This document shows, in pieces, positions 26,980 to 38,600 of a stretch of 64,000 bases of DNA. Where the stretch lies: assembly GCA_936450465.1 (NCBI GenBank), contig OW388289.1, forward strand, positions 79,997,093 to 80,061,092, written 5' to 3'. Made by a program: the position numbers and the translations under genes. The stretch's first letter is position 1; each line of letters starts with the position of its first letter. The DNA is from Gibbula magus. Lineage: Eukaryota > Mollusca > Gastropoda > Trochida > Trochidae. Below the pieces are notes generated by a model. It did not search any database and was not told where the DNA came from. It saw only the letters and a program-made list of their open reading frames with translations.

Positions 26980-27187
26980 CTGAAATGTTATATGTGATAT
27001 CAACAGTCTGTGATAGATAAACTATGTGCCTTTTTTCAGACAATTATGCCAAAGGTCCTTTTTTGTCATACATGTGCTCTCAGTTTATAGTTCTATTTTT
27101 GTATACAGGTCACTATGGATGTCATGTGTTTATTGTACAGGAGAAACATGTATTGCAATGCCCACTGACCAAAGGGATAAATTAGCT
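26980..27187 (+). other. 3' UTR of gene A, homologous to the flank of gene B
   Basis: About 208 bases after the gene A stop align closely with 57109-57316 after the gene B stop, both starting CTGAAATGTTATATGTGATA and ending near AAAGGGATAAATTAGCTC. In A the homology stops exactly where a partial TIR2 copy begins, so this is a duplication junction. Confidence 0.7.
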
Positions 27188-27768
27188 CCGAGGGACCAAG
27201 GTCGTTCTGACTTGTGTTACCACAAAATATGCTTTGTCTGCCAACTGCAGGAGAGAGATGAGTCTTGCTGATGCTCTCAAGAAGCCGATTGTTCCTCTTC
27301 TGTTGGAAAAGATGACCTGGCCACCAACTGGACCTAGGAGCACGGTCTTCATCTAGCTTTTATACATCAACTGTACACAATATGAGTCAATTCAGGCCAA
27401 AATTGGATGGAGATGAGTTTGAACAACTTAAAATGAAGCTTGACAAGCATGTTCCTAACTTTATAGTTCAGGAGAGAAAACACAGTGAACAAGAGACTGA
27501 AACAAATGATATAGATTATTCTCCAGAAAGTGATAAAAAGGATGTGCGAGAGAATCCCCAATTTCGTGTTGATTCCCTATATCCATCAACATTCCCCCAC
27601 GACCATTTTGTTCCTGAGGCACAGGCCGTCACATCCAAGAGTTTGTCAAAAGATGTTGAACACACTGAACCTAAAGAAGGAGTACAGCTGAAACAGAACT
27701 CGTCCCTCAACAAGGATAGATCGCCTCCTGTCGCAAATAATAAATCGAAATTATGTGTTATATCATGA
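27188..27768 (+). pseudogene. Truncated extra copy of the TIR2 exon ending in a CaaX box
   Basis: The sequence resumes in the middle of TIR2 (TKVVLTCVTTKYALSANCRR) with GAGATGAGT in place of GAGGTGAGT, and continues through KKPIVPLLLEKMTWPPTGP. A TAG at about 27353-27355 then replaces the CAG of FTQ. Downstream, 27382-27768 is open again: QFRPKLDGDEFEQLKMKLDK matches the end of TIR2, followed by a different, less Pro-rich tail that ends NKSKLCVIS. CVIS is a farnesyl-type CaaX. The beta-A and BB-loop half is missing, so no complete TIR can be made. It could be a dead copy, or an alternative last exon of gene A, for which I see no good acceptor. Confidence 0.7.
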
Positions 27769-28040
27769 TATACGTGGCATTCAATGATTACGGGAATAAT
27801 AATTACAGTAATAAATGTAACATTTTATTTGGGTCCTTGCATAGGAAAAGAACACAAGGAAAAAATGCATCCTCCAGAAGGTGATAGAAACGTTGTACAT
27901 GTTACTCGCCCTCAGAAACAAGCACAACTTATTATTGATTCGCGCTCAAATCAGTTATCAACACTCCTCTGAACACAATCAAGAGCATATAGCAAAAACG
28001 TTATTGCTGTATTGAACGTTATGATGACATTTGCCAACAG

Positions 28041-28118
28041 TTTCAAAGGGCTCCCCTGAAGAAGGCGAAGTCACTTTGTGAATCTGACAAGAAATCGCAG
28101 TCCTGTGGTATAACATAA
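28041..28118 (+). pseudogene. Remnant of another CaaX-ending C-terminus
   Basis: After a possible acceptor (TTTGCCAACAG ending at 28040), the frame reads FQRAPLKKAKSLCESDKKSQ then SCGIT and TAA at 28116-28118. The Lys/Ser-rich end plus Cys at position -4 mirrors KKSKSCAIL of gene A. Only the tail is recognisable. It may be the end of a third decayed tandem copy, or an alternative 3' exon. Confidence 0.4.
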
Positions 28119-28404
28119 GTACAGTGTATTCAGCATTCAACTGAAGTCTGTGATATTTAAGATAACCTTTATAAGTGTGTGCAATCTAATGACCGTTTTT
28201 TGAAAATTTGCCAAACGATGAATAGCCGATGTATAGCCGAAAGTGTGTAATATTCATACTTTTCTATGTTTTATGTATATATGTATAGTGTGTATTCTGA
28301 GGGGGTTTTCGACAGCACCGATGACAGCCTTTTGGTCGTCATTTTGGCTAGATGATATACTTGACATAATTGAATGTTATATAAATGTAAAACCATGCTG
28401 TATA

Positions 28405-28410
28405 AATAAA
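28405..28410 (+). promoter_or_regulatory. Candidate polyadenylation signal downstream of gene A copies
   Basis: AATAAA in TATAAATAAATGACC. It is the first clear canonical signal noticed after the gene A and partial-copy C-termini. Its assignment to gene A is a guess. Confidence 0.3.
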
Positions 28411-28607
28411 TGACCTCTATACAAAAAACGGAGTTTTTTACTAATAAGATAATGTCTCATTCCATGTGAAGCATTGCCTGAAAGACTTTTGTGCGTGTTA
28501 CAGGCACAAAACTGAGCTGTGTCACATTTTATTGAAATTTGATAGAACAGAACAACTGGAAACAGACAACTAAACATACCAATAAAACAGAAAGACTTGA
28601 CCTCTTT

Positions 28608-28790
28608 TATTAAGAAATAAAGTTCGCTGTACCCCAATGTGTTTTGTAATAAAGTATAGTTTTGCCCTGAACTTTTATAGTTCAAGCACGAGGACGGTAG
28701 TCCGAGTGCTTTGGCGTAATAATAGTTCAGGGCAAAACTATACTTTATTACAAAGCACATTGGGATACAGCGAACTTTATTTCTTTTCTA
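28608..28790. repeat. Long near-perfect fold-back element
   Basis: A left arm of about 65 bases (including AGAAATAAAGTTCGCTGTAC and AGTATAGTTTTGCCCTGAAC) is matched by its reverse complement on the right with few mismatches. The centre has its own hairpin, AGCACGAGGAC...GTCCGAGTGCT. Together these could fold into one hairpin of about 180 bases. This is a MITE or fold-back element, and also a possible hairpin-RNA source if transcribed. Confidence 0.8.
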
Positions 28791-30584
28791 AGATGCCAAA
28801 TGATCACATACAGGTAACATTCTTCTTCCAATAATTGGAAATAAAAATATTGTTTACATTCTTTATATTAATAATCCATGAACAGGGTCAACGGATGGCT
28901 ATTCCGCGTGTAAAACCCACCCCCTAAATTAGACTAAGATCATGTGACTAATATTCCAAAAATAATTATGGGATGAGCTGGATCAAGTCTAAGCGTGATG
29001 GCGGAACGTAATTTGTCTAATTCAAATGTTTCCTGCTGTCTCAAAAGTTGATGTTCAGTGTCCCAACGCTAATTTTAACCGACTGCAGAAATTGCAAACC
29101 ATGGATATTATCAAATTTTTCTGAATTTTTTTTTTGCTGTTTCCATAGAAACATGAGAGGGATGTTGGTTGTTGTTGATTTTGACTGCTTCTGGAGCAGA
29201 AGTCTAAAACCCTTAACATTCCTGAAACTCTGTAATACCCACTGACTGAAGTACGGTAGTAGATAAACAAGTATCTGTAAAAGATGTGTTTTACACATTT
29301 TGTGGAACCGGTGGGATATGTCATCTTCTGATGACTCTTGTTTTTGGATTGTCCTAACCGCTAGGCATCTTAGAATATGAAATATGTATCTATACAACTG
29401 CTAGTCACAATAACATTCATTCTCTCACATTTTCTTGAAGAACGGAAACTGGTAGAATTCTGTATTTACCATACCAAGAAAACATTCATGTTTCTGTCAA
29501 ATGGGATGTAGTCGTTAGGTTTATATATGTATTCTTTCATTCGCTTTAAAGCTATTTGTTGTTTTTGCACCATCCAAATATTAAGGTGTATTTATGTTGG
29601 ACCAATAATCATAAAGTCTTCCAGTGTGAATTACAAAACGCAATAGTTATTACAACACCGATTGACAACTTCAACTGACAGATTAAACAAATGAATAAAC
29701 TGATGGTGGTTACAATGTCATATCAATCGAGGGAACATATTTCATCTTGTCTCGGTATCCGGTGATTTGTGATATTCTACTATTGACTTATTCAGACAGT
29801 GTCCTCAAATTGTTATAAATGTGATTATTTGCGTTCACAAGTTTATATGTAGTTATACTGGTACAAGTGGGACCACGTCAACAGTTACTTAGCTTTCACG
29901 AGTGCAAGGAGCAGATAATTTTATAATAAATGTCCCATATTATGAATTCATGAAGGTAAATTTATTTTGTTTAAGACAATATATATAAGGATACCAGAAT
30001 AGGCATAATACAAATATATGGTTCTAATGGACATTTAGAAGTTGGTTATATATATATACATATTGCAGATTACTATACAATATGGACGTAATCCTTTCTC
30101 ACTCAAAAGTTTTAAAATATGCCAAAAATAAAATGAATGAAAATACGGTATAATACCCATAAACCATGTTCTAAAATAGGAAAGTTATCGACTAATGTTT
30201 GGTAGTAATGTTAATTCTATTGATCATAAATAAGTGTTGGTAGAGATAGGAAGCCTTACCTGAATATTAAACTGGTTTCCAAAACAGCTACATATCCTGG
30301 TTATAAGTATTCGTGATTTGACGTCAATTCAGTGTTAATTTAGTGGAGGTTAACTAACGTTCATAAATTTATATTGTGTAGAAATTGAGTATTCTCCAAA
30401 TTTTCATAACATCTCCATCTTCATTTATCTGCAGTTCACAGAAGGAAAGCTGTCAATTCCAGCAATTTAAATACATTTAACTTACATTAACGATCTGACC
30501 TGAACAACACTACTGGCACTGCCACTTTCCCTGGTACTGTCGCTGGTACTAGTAGTGTCTCTGTGACTCCCAGTGCAACTGTCA
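28791..30584. other. Gene-free stretch
   Basis: AT-rich. No exon, RNA gene or clear transposon protein was recognised. Overlapping frames at 29041-29397 on both strands show no family signature and no splice sites. Confidence 0.45.
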
Positions 30585-31065
30585 CTGTCACGTTGACTTA
30601 AACTTTCACTGCAATACTCACTTTTACACTCACTGTCATATTCACTGTCACACTCACTGTCTTATTCACTGTCATATTCATGTACTGTCACATTCACTGT
30701 CACACTCACTGTCACATTCACTGTAACATCCATTCACTGTCACATTCACTGTCACATTCACTGTAACATCCATTCACTGTCACATTCACTGTCACATGCA
30801 CTGTCACATTCACTGTAACATCCATTCACTGTCACATTCACTGTCACATTCACTCTCATATTCACTGTCACATTCGCTGTCATATTCACTGTAACTTTCA
30901 CTGTCACATTCACTGTCACGTTCACTGTCACATTCACTGTCACATTCACTGTCATATTCACTGTAACTTTCACTGTCACATTCACTGTCATATTCACTGT
31001 CAAAGTCATTGTAAAATTCCCCTCCACTGTATCTTTCGCATTCGCTGTCACATTTACTTTAACAT
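30585..31065 (+). repeat. 12-bp minisatellite (TTCACTGTCACA)n
   Basis: About 40 tandem units of TTCACTGTCACA, with variants TTCACTGTAACA, CATTCACTGTAACATC and TTCACTGTCATA. The 12-base period opens a spurious (VNVT)n-type frame on the minus strand. Confidence 0.9.
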
Positions 31066-32209
31066 TTTACACAAATTGGTTACATCAACAGCGGGCAACA
31101 TATAAAAAATGTTACCTCCGTAAAATCTTGAATTAGTCAGAGTCAAACAGTAAGTGTGACATCTTTGAAAACCAATCTAAATAGATTTAGATCAACAGTT
31201 ATTTATTTTAACACGATAAAGAACGGTCGATACAATATATTTTTGATTTGTTAAAACTAACCAAATGTTGATGCGTTGCAAAGCTTTTCAAACATTTCAA
31301 ATTTATGAATGAAGTGAATGTAATTGATGATGTAAATATTGATACGAGTGAGATTGGCGACTGTGAAATGCTATTACCGATATGGTATTGAGTCTGTTCT
31401 GAAAACCCTCAATAAGTATAATGCTTGTGGACTTTATTAAGTTTACAATGACTAGGCCCTATTTTAAATCATCACGTCGTGAAATGGTGCCTATTCATGC
31501 AAGTCTTTTTAATTGTATTTTAAACAATGGTGTATAATCTGCATCTTGGGTAACAGGTTATATAACAAACATTTTCAAATGGAATGGGGCCAATCCAATA
31601 CTGATAATTACGGGGGTATTACTTTTGTAAGCTGCTTGGGTTAAATTTTCACTTCAATTGTTTCGGCCGGGCTTCAAATTTACTCAATTTCTATTCAGTT
31701 GATAAGTAAATCATAAGCAGGCTTCCGTAAATCCTGTTCAACTGCAGCCCACGCTTACGTACCAAATCATTTATTGACATATACAAAACATTCAATGAGA
31801 AATTTAATGCGCGTTTATCGATTTTAGCAAAGTCTTTGACAGTGTCTGGAAAAATGTCCATAAAGCTTAGTATGCCTAATGTAAATAATGCATGTAAATG
31901 TTTTAATTTTATTCATAAATATACTCACAAATCAATCATTCGTTAAGCCTAATAATATCACTTCATCACTATTCTCATGTAAATGGGACAATCTATCTCA
32001 TTTTCTATTTGCTGTAAATGATCTTAAATTTTTCCGGTATACTTGATCCACATGCAATGACAATAATGACAATACATGCAGGATACAAAATAAATGGATT
32101 TCGGTGATCAAACTCAGTCGTATAATTTAATACCCCCTCAAGTGTTCCTATCGTTACGATTAAGAACAGTCTTCGAAAGCAGCATAAACATGATGAAGTA
32201 ATAAAGAAA
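31066..32209. other. Gene-free AT-rich stretch
   Basis: Nothing coding or repetitive was recognised between the 12-bp array and the tandem duplication at 32.2 kb. Confidence 0.4.
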
Positions 32210-32555
32210 TCTTAAGATTATTGTTGTAAATCCACATCTGCATGTAACTACAACAAACGGAAAACAACCTAGTTTCTGGACACTATCCGTTTCCAATATA
32301 TTTTTTAATGCATTAACATTATGAACTTATAATTAGATATAAAGATTATTGTTTTAAAAACTTCAGTGTAAATTTTGCATCTACATGTAACTACAGCAAA
32401 CAGAAAACAACCTTCTCAACACTATCCGATTCCAATGAACTTATAATTAAATATAAAGATTATTGTTTTAAAAACTTCAGTGTAAATTTTGCATCTACAT
32501 GTAACTACAGCAAACAGAAAACAATCTTCTCAACACTATCCGATTCCAATATAAT
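32210..32555 (+). repeat. Tandem triplication, unit about 115-120 bp
   Basis: Two near-identical units contain AAGATTATTGTTTTAAAAAC, GCATCTACATGTAACTACAG and CAACACTATCCGATTCCAAT (about 32338-32435 and 32455-32550). A more diverged third unit lies just upstream (32210-32300: AAGATTATTGTTGTAAATCC, GGACACTATCCGTTTCCAAT). Confidence 0.8.
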
Positions 32556-32879
32556 TCTTAATGCAAAAAGTGTGTTAATCCATCTGTCAAGTGCAAACAT
32601 TAGTAAGACAACACGCTATACGGAATAAGGATTGTTTATGTGTTGCCATAGAAGCAAACAGCAATTCTCCCTTGCCTCATGTGCGGTTATCATGCGTGTG
32701 GCTGGTAAAATGGCCGCCAGTGAGGTATGTCATGGGTACTGACAGCTCCATGTGCCGGGTATACAGAGCGTGTATAATCATGACACAGTTCTTATAGAGG
32801 CTCACGTAGCATGTCATGAGGGCTTGTCTATACATATACCTGTCCTACCTTTAATTATGGCGTCCTGAGGAGTAACAAC

Positions 32880-33210
32880 CTCATAAGGTAAACTATCCAG
32901 GTGTTTCTGCACCTTTTGATGTTCCAATGTACGTATTGTTAAAAAAATATCTAGTCAGTGTTCTTTATTGGGTTATTTTGTATACCTGGTGAACAGTGTG
33001 TATGCAGTAACATTGACTGATAAGGTAAACGATGTTATCCAGTGCGAGGGTTACGTGTTCAACATTATCTACTCAGTGTGTTGTGTGCTTCTTTTTATAC
33101 CTGGTGATCTGTAGATATGTTGTATAAAAGCATTTACAATACCTGATGAGTTAAACGATTATATCCAGTGTTATCTGTTCAACATGATCGTGTCACAGTT
33201 TTTACTTCAT
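32880..33210 (+). repeat. Degenerate tandem repeat, unit about 130-140 bp
   Basis: Three diverged units share GGTAAAC...ATCCAG, CAACAT and TATACCTGGTGA (for example near 32885, 33020 and 33150). It is clearly repetitive but too diverged to assign unit borders. Confidence 0.45.
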
Positions 33211-35642
33211 TTGTTTTGATAACTGATTATTGGTTTATGTGTTTTTAATGCACTAATACGGCCTGTTTGGAACTATTTAATTAAATCCATATTGAAATTA
33301 TTCATTGATTTACGTCGTGCGCTAGTACCATAAAAGTAGATGAGAATTGCCCTCGAAATCCGCATACACAGACCTCTTCCTGTCCCTTCAATAAATAAAT
33401 AGAGGGGGGGGGGGGGGGGGGGGGGGGGCATGGTTTATGTTTCTCTCTCTTTGAAACAATTTCATTGACTTATTTTAGTTTACCTTTAATATAACTATAT
33501 ATGTATCATTATGAGTAATAATTAAGTCAAACCTGATCTGTTTCTAGCGTGTGTGTTACCAGTTACATGTAGGACCTTTTTTATGCACACTGTATAAACA
33601 AGGTCTGACAAAGATGTTTCTTTGCTATTTCTTTGCATGTGTCACTGGTGTGAAGAAACTTATTGAAACTTATTGAACTTATTGTCACTACAAAGCAAAC
33701 AATACCCTTATTCAAAATAGAACTTAGTGTTTTTATAATAATTACTTTGAATTGTGGTGAAATTATCATTGATTGATAATTTCGAAATTTTGTCGATTTG
33801 TACTCACTACCAAGTAGATATACCATGTTTAAAGCTCGATAGTTCTTTATCTTTTAAGTCAATAGTGGTTGTTATTTGCAGAAGTGTCTGTTTTTGTTTA
33901 GCTTAGATACGACCCGAATAAAGTACGTTATCTTCAAATACACACACAATGGACTGTGTCCGTATCATAAGTAGCTAGATCACGCCTATAGAAACAGAAC
34001 TTCAAATCGGTACATTGATTTCTACAATGTATACGATTTCATTTAAACATATTTTCCCATTCAGCTGAATTTATTCCTATCAATATATTCAGTTAAAAGT
34101 GATCCCCAACTGTGATCAATGCTAATGCGGGTCAGTGTGAACTGAAATCAATGTTAACTGTCAAAGAAATCGATCACGAGTCACGTGACCCAGTTTGCCC
34201 TGTCTGAGTGACGAGCGGTCTACACAAACAGTGATCGCCAGGCTACCGGCATGTCGAGTGGTATGTCGTTATGGCTTTACAGCGAGTGTCCATACACAAT
34301 GAGTTTGCAATTTAGATGGCACTGAAGGACGAATTGAATTCATCGCAACACATCAATTATAAAGCAGTATCGATGTCTAAAGCGTTATATTGTAGACTTT
34401 ATATAGATAATTCTATAATTATAATTGAGCCAAACATAAGTCACAAAAATAATGATACGTTATAAGATTGTTTGAATGTAAATCTAAGTAACAGTTTGAT
34501 GCAAAACACCAATTACGAAGCACACAACGTCCAGATTTCAAGGTTAAGACTTTATATTGTTGAGATTCTTCAACACGTTAGAGTTGATCTCACAACGATT
34601 GTTAAAGTCGGACACAATTGCATGTTGAAGTTTGGCGTACATATGCTGTATATATTGACCGTAAATTGTCGGTGTCTAAAGCTATTGGTTGCACACTATT
34701 CAATCAGTGATATTTGAATTTACGATTCGCAACGTAACGATTGTGCAATACCTTGTTGCATGGGACACGATTGCATAAGTTCGCTAACCATTGCACAAGT
34801 TGAGTGCTGAATTCATCCATGAAACGGTATGTATGAATACTCAAACGTTACATTCTGCGACTATACTTCTTTTCATAGTTTCATAGTGTGATTACGGATC
34901 CATGATAGTTATGCCCAACATTGTCACCTAGGACACGGACATACATAATGGTTGTGCAATCCACTATCGTAAACATTTTATTTGTTGGATTGTGAACGAT
35001 GTAGAAATGTTAAAACAAAAAGTCATAGTGCTTACTCCGCGTATTGATGGCAAGACGTAACTTCGTTACAAAATAAATAAATAATAAATACATTGTACGC
35101 AATAAAATTTGACTAATAAATCGATTGTTGGGTTGTAAATCTACACACCCGTCAAACAGATCTTCTCAAATCAAGAATGTGTGAATATCTTTGGTATTGG
35201 TTGTTCTTGTTTTCAATCAGACATTTAATATATGCATTATAATAAGCTAAATGGTAAAGAATCTCTATTAAATGAGAGAATCAATTGCAATCAGCTCTCA
35301 AAAAAAGTTCAATGAATACCTTTTTCAATATCAACATACATTTACTTGACAATAACACGATTAGACATGGAGTTTCATATAAAGATGGTCGGCCTGGTAA
35401 CAGGATCTCATGTAGACACAAAGAATATAATTCACAATCTTTATTATTTCAATCGTACAAACACTAGGACAAACGTACAGGTTCATCCAGGGAACAGCTT
35501 GTCACGAAGAGAATTTGATTCCGTAACATCATCTCATACACAAGGAATTGTAAATGAAACAGCGATTACAAAGTACTTTTCAATACTTTCTTCAATTACA
35601 GAAAAAGACAGAAAACCTTTGAGATAAACATACAAGCCAACC
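33211..35642. other. Gene-free stretch upstream of gene B
   Basis: Contains the poly-G run at 33404-33428 and a palindromic GAGTCACGTGACCC (E-box CACGTG) near 34180. The last few hundred bases must hold the promoter and 5' UTR of gene B. A frame at 35346-35627 ends just before the gene B ATG and has no recognisable family, so it may be 5' UTR or chance. Confidence 0.4.
33404..33428 (+). repeat. Homopolymer run of 25 G
   Basis: Twenty-five consecutive G residues, preceded by AATAAATAAATAGA. Runs this long are prone to assembly error, so the exact length should not be trusted. Confidence 0.95.
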
Positions 35643-38600
35643 ATGGAACTGTTGGTGAAGAGGTTCGACTTCATGACAGCTGAACATGAACAACGCAGCG
35701 AGTTCAGTGATGACCTGAGGAACAACGATGACAAGTACGAGGCTGTAGTGGACGAGAAGGACCTGCTGGCGGCCTTCAAGGTGTACAGAAGCAAGATATG
35801 CAGACCTGACTTCCCCGGGGAGAGCGAGGACCAGTGCTACTTCGCTAAGGATGTCCTTGATGAACTCATGGACTGGTCGTCGTGAGTACATAATTATCCA
35901 ACATCACTTAGCAACTTACCCCGTAAGTCAGAACAGTCTAAGTCGCACTGGCTAATTTAATCCTTCCTACATTTCGTCATCTTTTCTGTACTAGCGTATC
36001 AGCGTGTACTGTGAAGTTCAGAGGCATCGCACTTATACACTTACACAGAAAATGTTACCAAATGTAACTAAAAGACTAAAATATAGCAAGTGATGGAGAC
36101 TGGTGCAAATTATGAGGAAATTGCATATTTATTGTTGTATATTACATTGGTATAATAAACCATGGTGAAACACAACCATGGTCAGGAATATTGTCTGTAC
36201 ATTTCTGTTATTGATACAGTTGAAACGGCACTACAATTTATATATAAACATCCATCTCCCCCTCTCCTTCTCTCTCGTAACAATCATGTAACCATCTGCT
36301 CCATGTTCATAAATAACTCCTGTTAAGTATGTATACCACACACTCACCATCTCCTATGATAATATTATAAGTTCAGAAGTTATTATTCTAAATTTTCTCC
36401 ATGTTGCTCTACACGTACTGCAGGAAACTACGTGATGAAGGGAAGATCAAATCCCTGTCTCGCATCCACGACTTTTGTTTTGAGTTTCTGCACGACCTCA
36501 TCAAACAAGGACCTGGCACGTCCCATATAGAGATCTACATCAAAATGATGGACAATAGCGATTTCGGATTCGGCGATTATTATGAGGTAATTACGCTTGT
36601 TGTTTTCGATACCAAACACGCCATCAACACACAATATATTCAAGTGAATAAAAACAACAATATTTAATGATGAATAAGCCAAAACGCTAGTTATAAGGTG
36701 CACTAGACGTTAACTACTTAAAACCTAAAATTCTTATGATAATATATGATCAAGTTGCTCACTTTTAAACCGGGAGGTGAAATGATTTGGGATTTAACGC
36801 CAATAAATTCACTTATATCACGACTGTTTATATTATTGCTGGAAGAAAGCCTACAACACCATTGTGGGTATGCATTGCGGTGAAACCCGCAAGCATCGAC
36901 TGAAACTAGCGAACCATGGGTGATTTTGCGCTGGAATATAGTAAAGCATTGCACCCAAACCTTACTGCTTGTAGAAGAGTTCTCTACAGCAGACGGTTTG
37001 AAATTAACGAGGCAAAGCAAACGGCAAGCAGCTACGCAAGAATATACGTACATATTGCAGGCCCTGCGAGGTGAGAGGTTGAAGTCCCATGTGCGCTTCC
37101 TGATGCGAGAGTACAGAACAAGAGAAACCGGTCCTGACAGGGAGAGGTTCAGCATCTCCATGGACCACGGGATTAGTAGTCTAATGGAACCATTCGGGTA
37201 GGTGACAAAGTTGCATTGTTGATGTGGTTGTCAGTACAAATATGGATAGAGGATTGACTTTACTGGTCAACTACAAGTACGAGTCTTATGTCGATAGTAT
37301 CATTCCATGTACTTCAATATGTCTGTAATCGAACTTGTTATTAATTTCAAGACAAAGTACAATTTGCAAATTTGCAAATTTACAAAAAAAACTTGTGTTC
37401 GTGCATCCTACGAGGTTATTTATATATCATAGTATTGGTTATAGTATGTTCTAACTATTATTTATATGTTACAGGGATGAAGCATTGGCAGAAGCTCAGA
37501 CGGAGTTTATAGAGCTGTACATGTACATGGAGCTGTCCTTCCTCACCCGACCCAAGGAGGTTCAAGACATCCACAACCGCATGTCCCAGGCGCTCTGGTA
37601 CAAGTACGACAGGAATGTCTTTAAGGTACTATCCAATATCGAGAACCTTACCCACTTGTTGAACAGTCTCTGGCCACGGTTTCTCCTTAGCCTTGCACTC
37701 AGACTCTGAACAAGTATTTATTCTGAAAATATCTGTAAGAAATGGAATTTGTAAAAAAGGCTTCTTTTCAATATATTTTTTCAATATTTTTTCAATATTT
37801 TTTCAATATTTTTTCAACCAAAGTGTTAAACTAGTTTCTCCTCTTTGGGAGCAAATAAACCCAATAAATGCAAACCTGGGTAACGGTTAAAATGCAGCTA
37901 TTATATGTATATATAGACTTTATGGCAGTAAGTATCTATCTAAGAAACTGTAGAATTTAGTCGTCATTATACTTAATCGTAGAATTCTGGACACCATATT
38001 TCAGTAATTGAACAAGTATGTGATGTTTCTACTTTTCTACGATTCAATTACCTAACTGATGGTCGAACATAATTACATGAACCATTATCATTCACAATGT
38101 TAGTGTCTATGACAAAGTATTCTGCACTTAAGAATCTTTAATAGCTTATCCTCAAATATAAAGCTGAATATATGAGAGAAAAAAAATCAACGAAGAGAAA
38201 AACTCACTCTTAAACATTTACCAACTTCTATAAATGCATACCAATAATGTCTAAGATACTCCTAATTGATTATCTCTAGGCACTTAAATACAGTGGTTTT
38301 TGTTCAATCATGGAATTAAGGCTTTGCACAATGTGACTACTTTATAGGAGTTGTATGACCTACCGAGTCCTATAAACAGTAAAGGCATATCGACAATGTT
38401 TAAGACACGCTATGCTACTATCTCCAGGACATCAAAGACCCTGGGATGATGAAGAAGTTCCTGAAGCGTCTGGAGGAGATCATCTGTAGCACCAACCTGA
38501 CCACTGCCCAGTCGGAGGAGGTTCTCAAGAAGATCATAGACATCCTGGAGATGCTCCTCAGTTCTATCAGGTGGTTATTAACTTCTTTAATAGTACAAAA

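Noticed and set aside
26600..26983. His-, Val- or Trp-rich frames over the Pro/Gln tail of genes A and B
   Set aside because: Shadows of the CCA/CAG-rich coding tract in other frames.
29041..29397. Minus-strand protein of 118 residues
   Set aside because: No motif, no splice context, and competing frames on both strands; likely chance.
30758..31051. Minus-strand Val/Thr/Asn repeat protein
   Set aside because: Pure product of the 12-base tandem repeat.
35346..35627. Separate small gene or upstream ORF before gene B
   Set aside because: No recognisable family or conservation with the gene A upstream region; kept only as possible 5' UTR.
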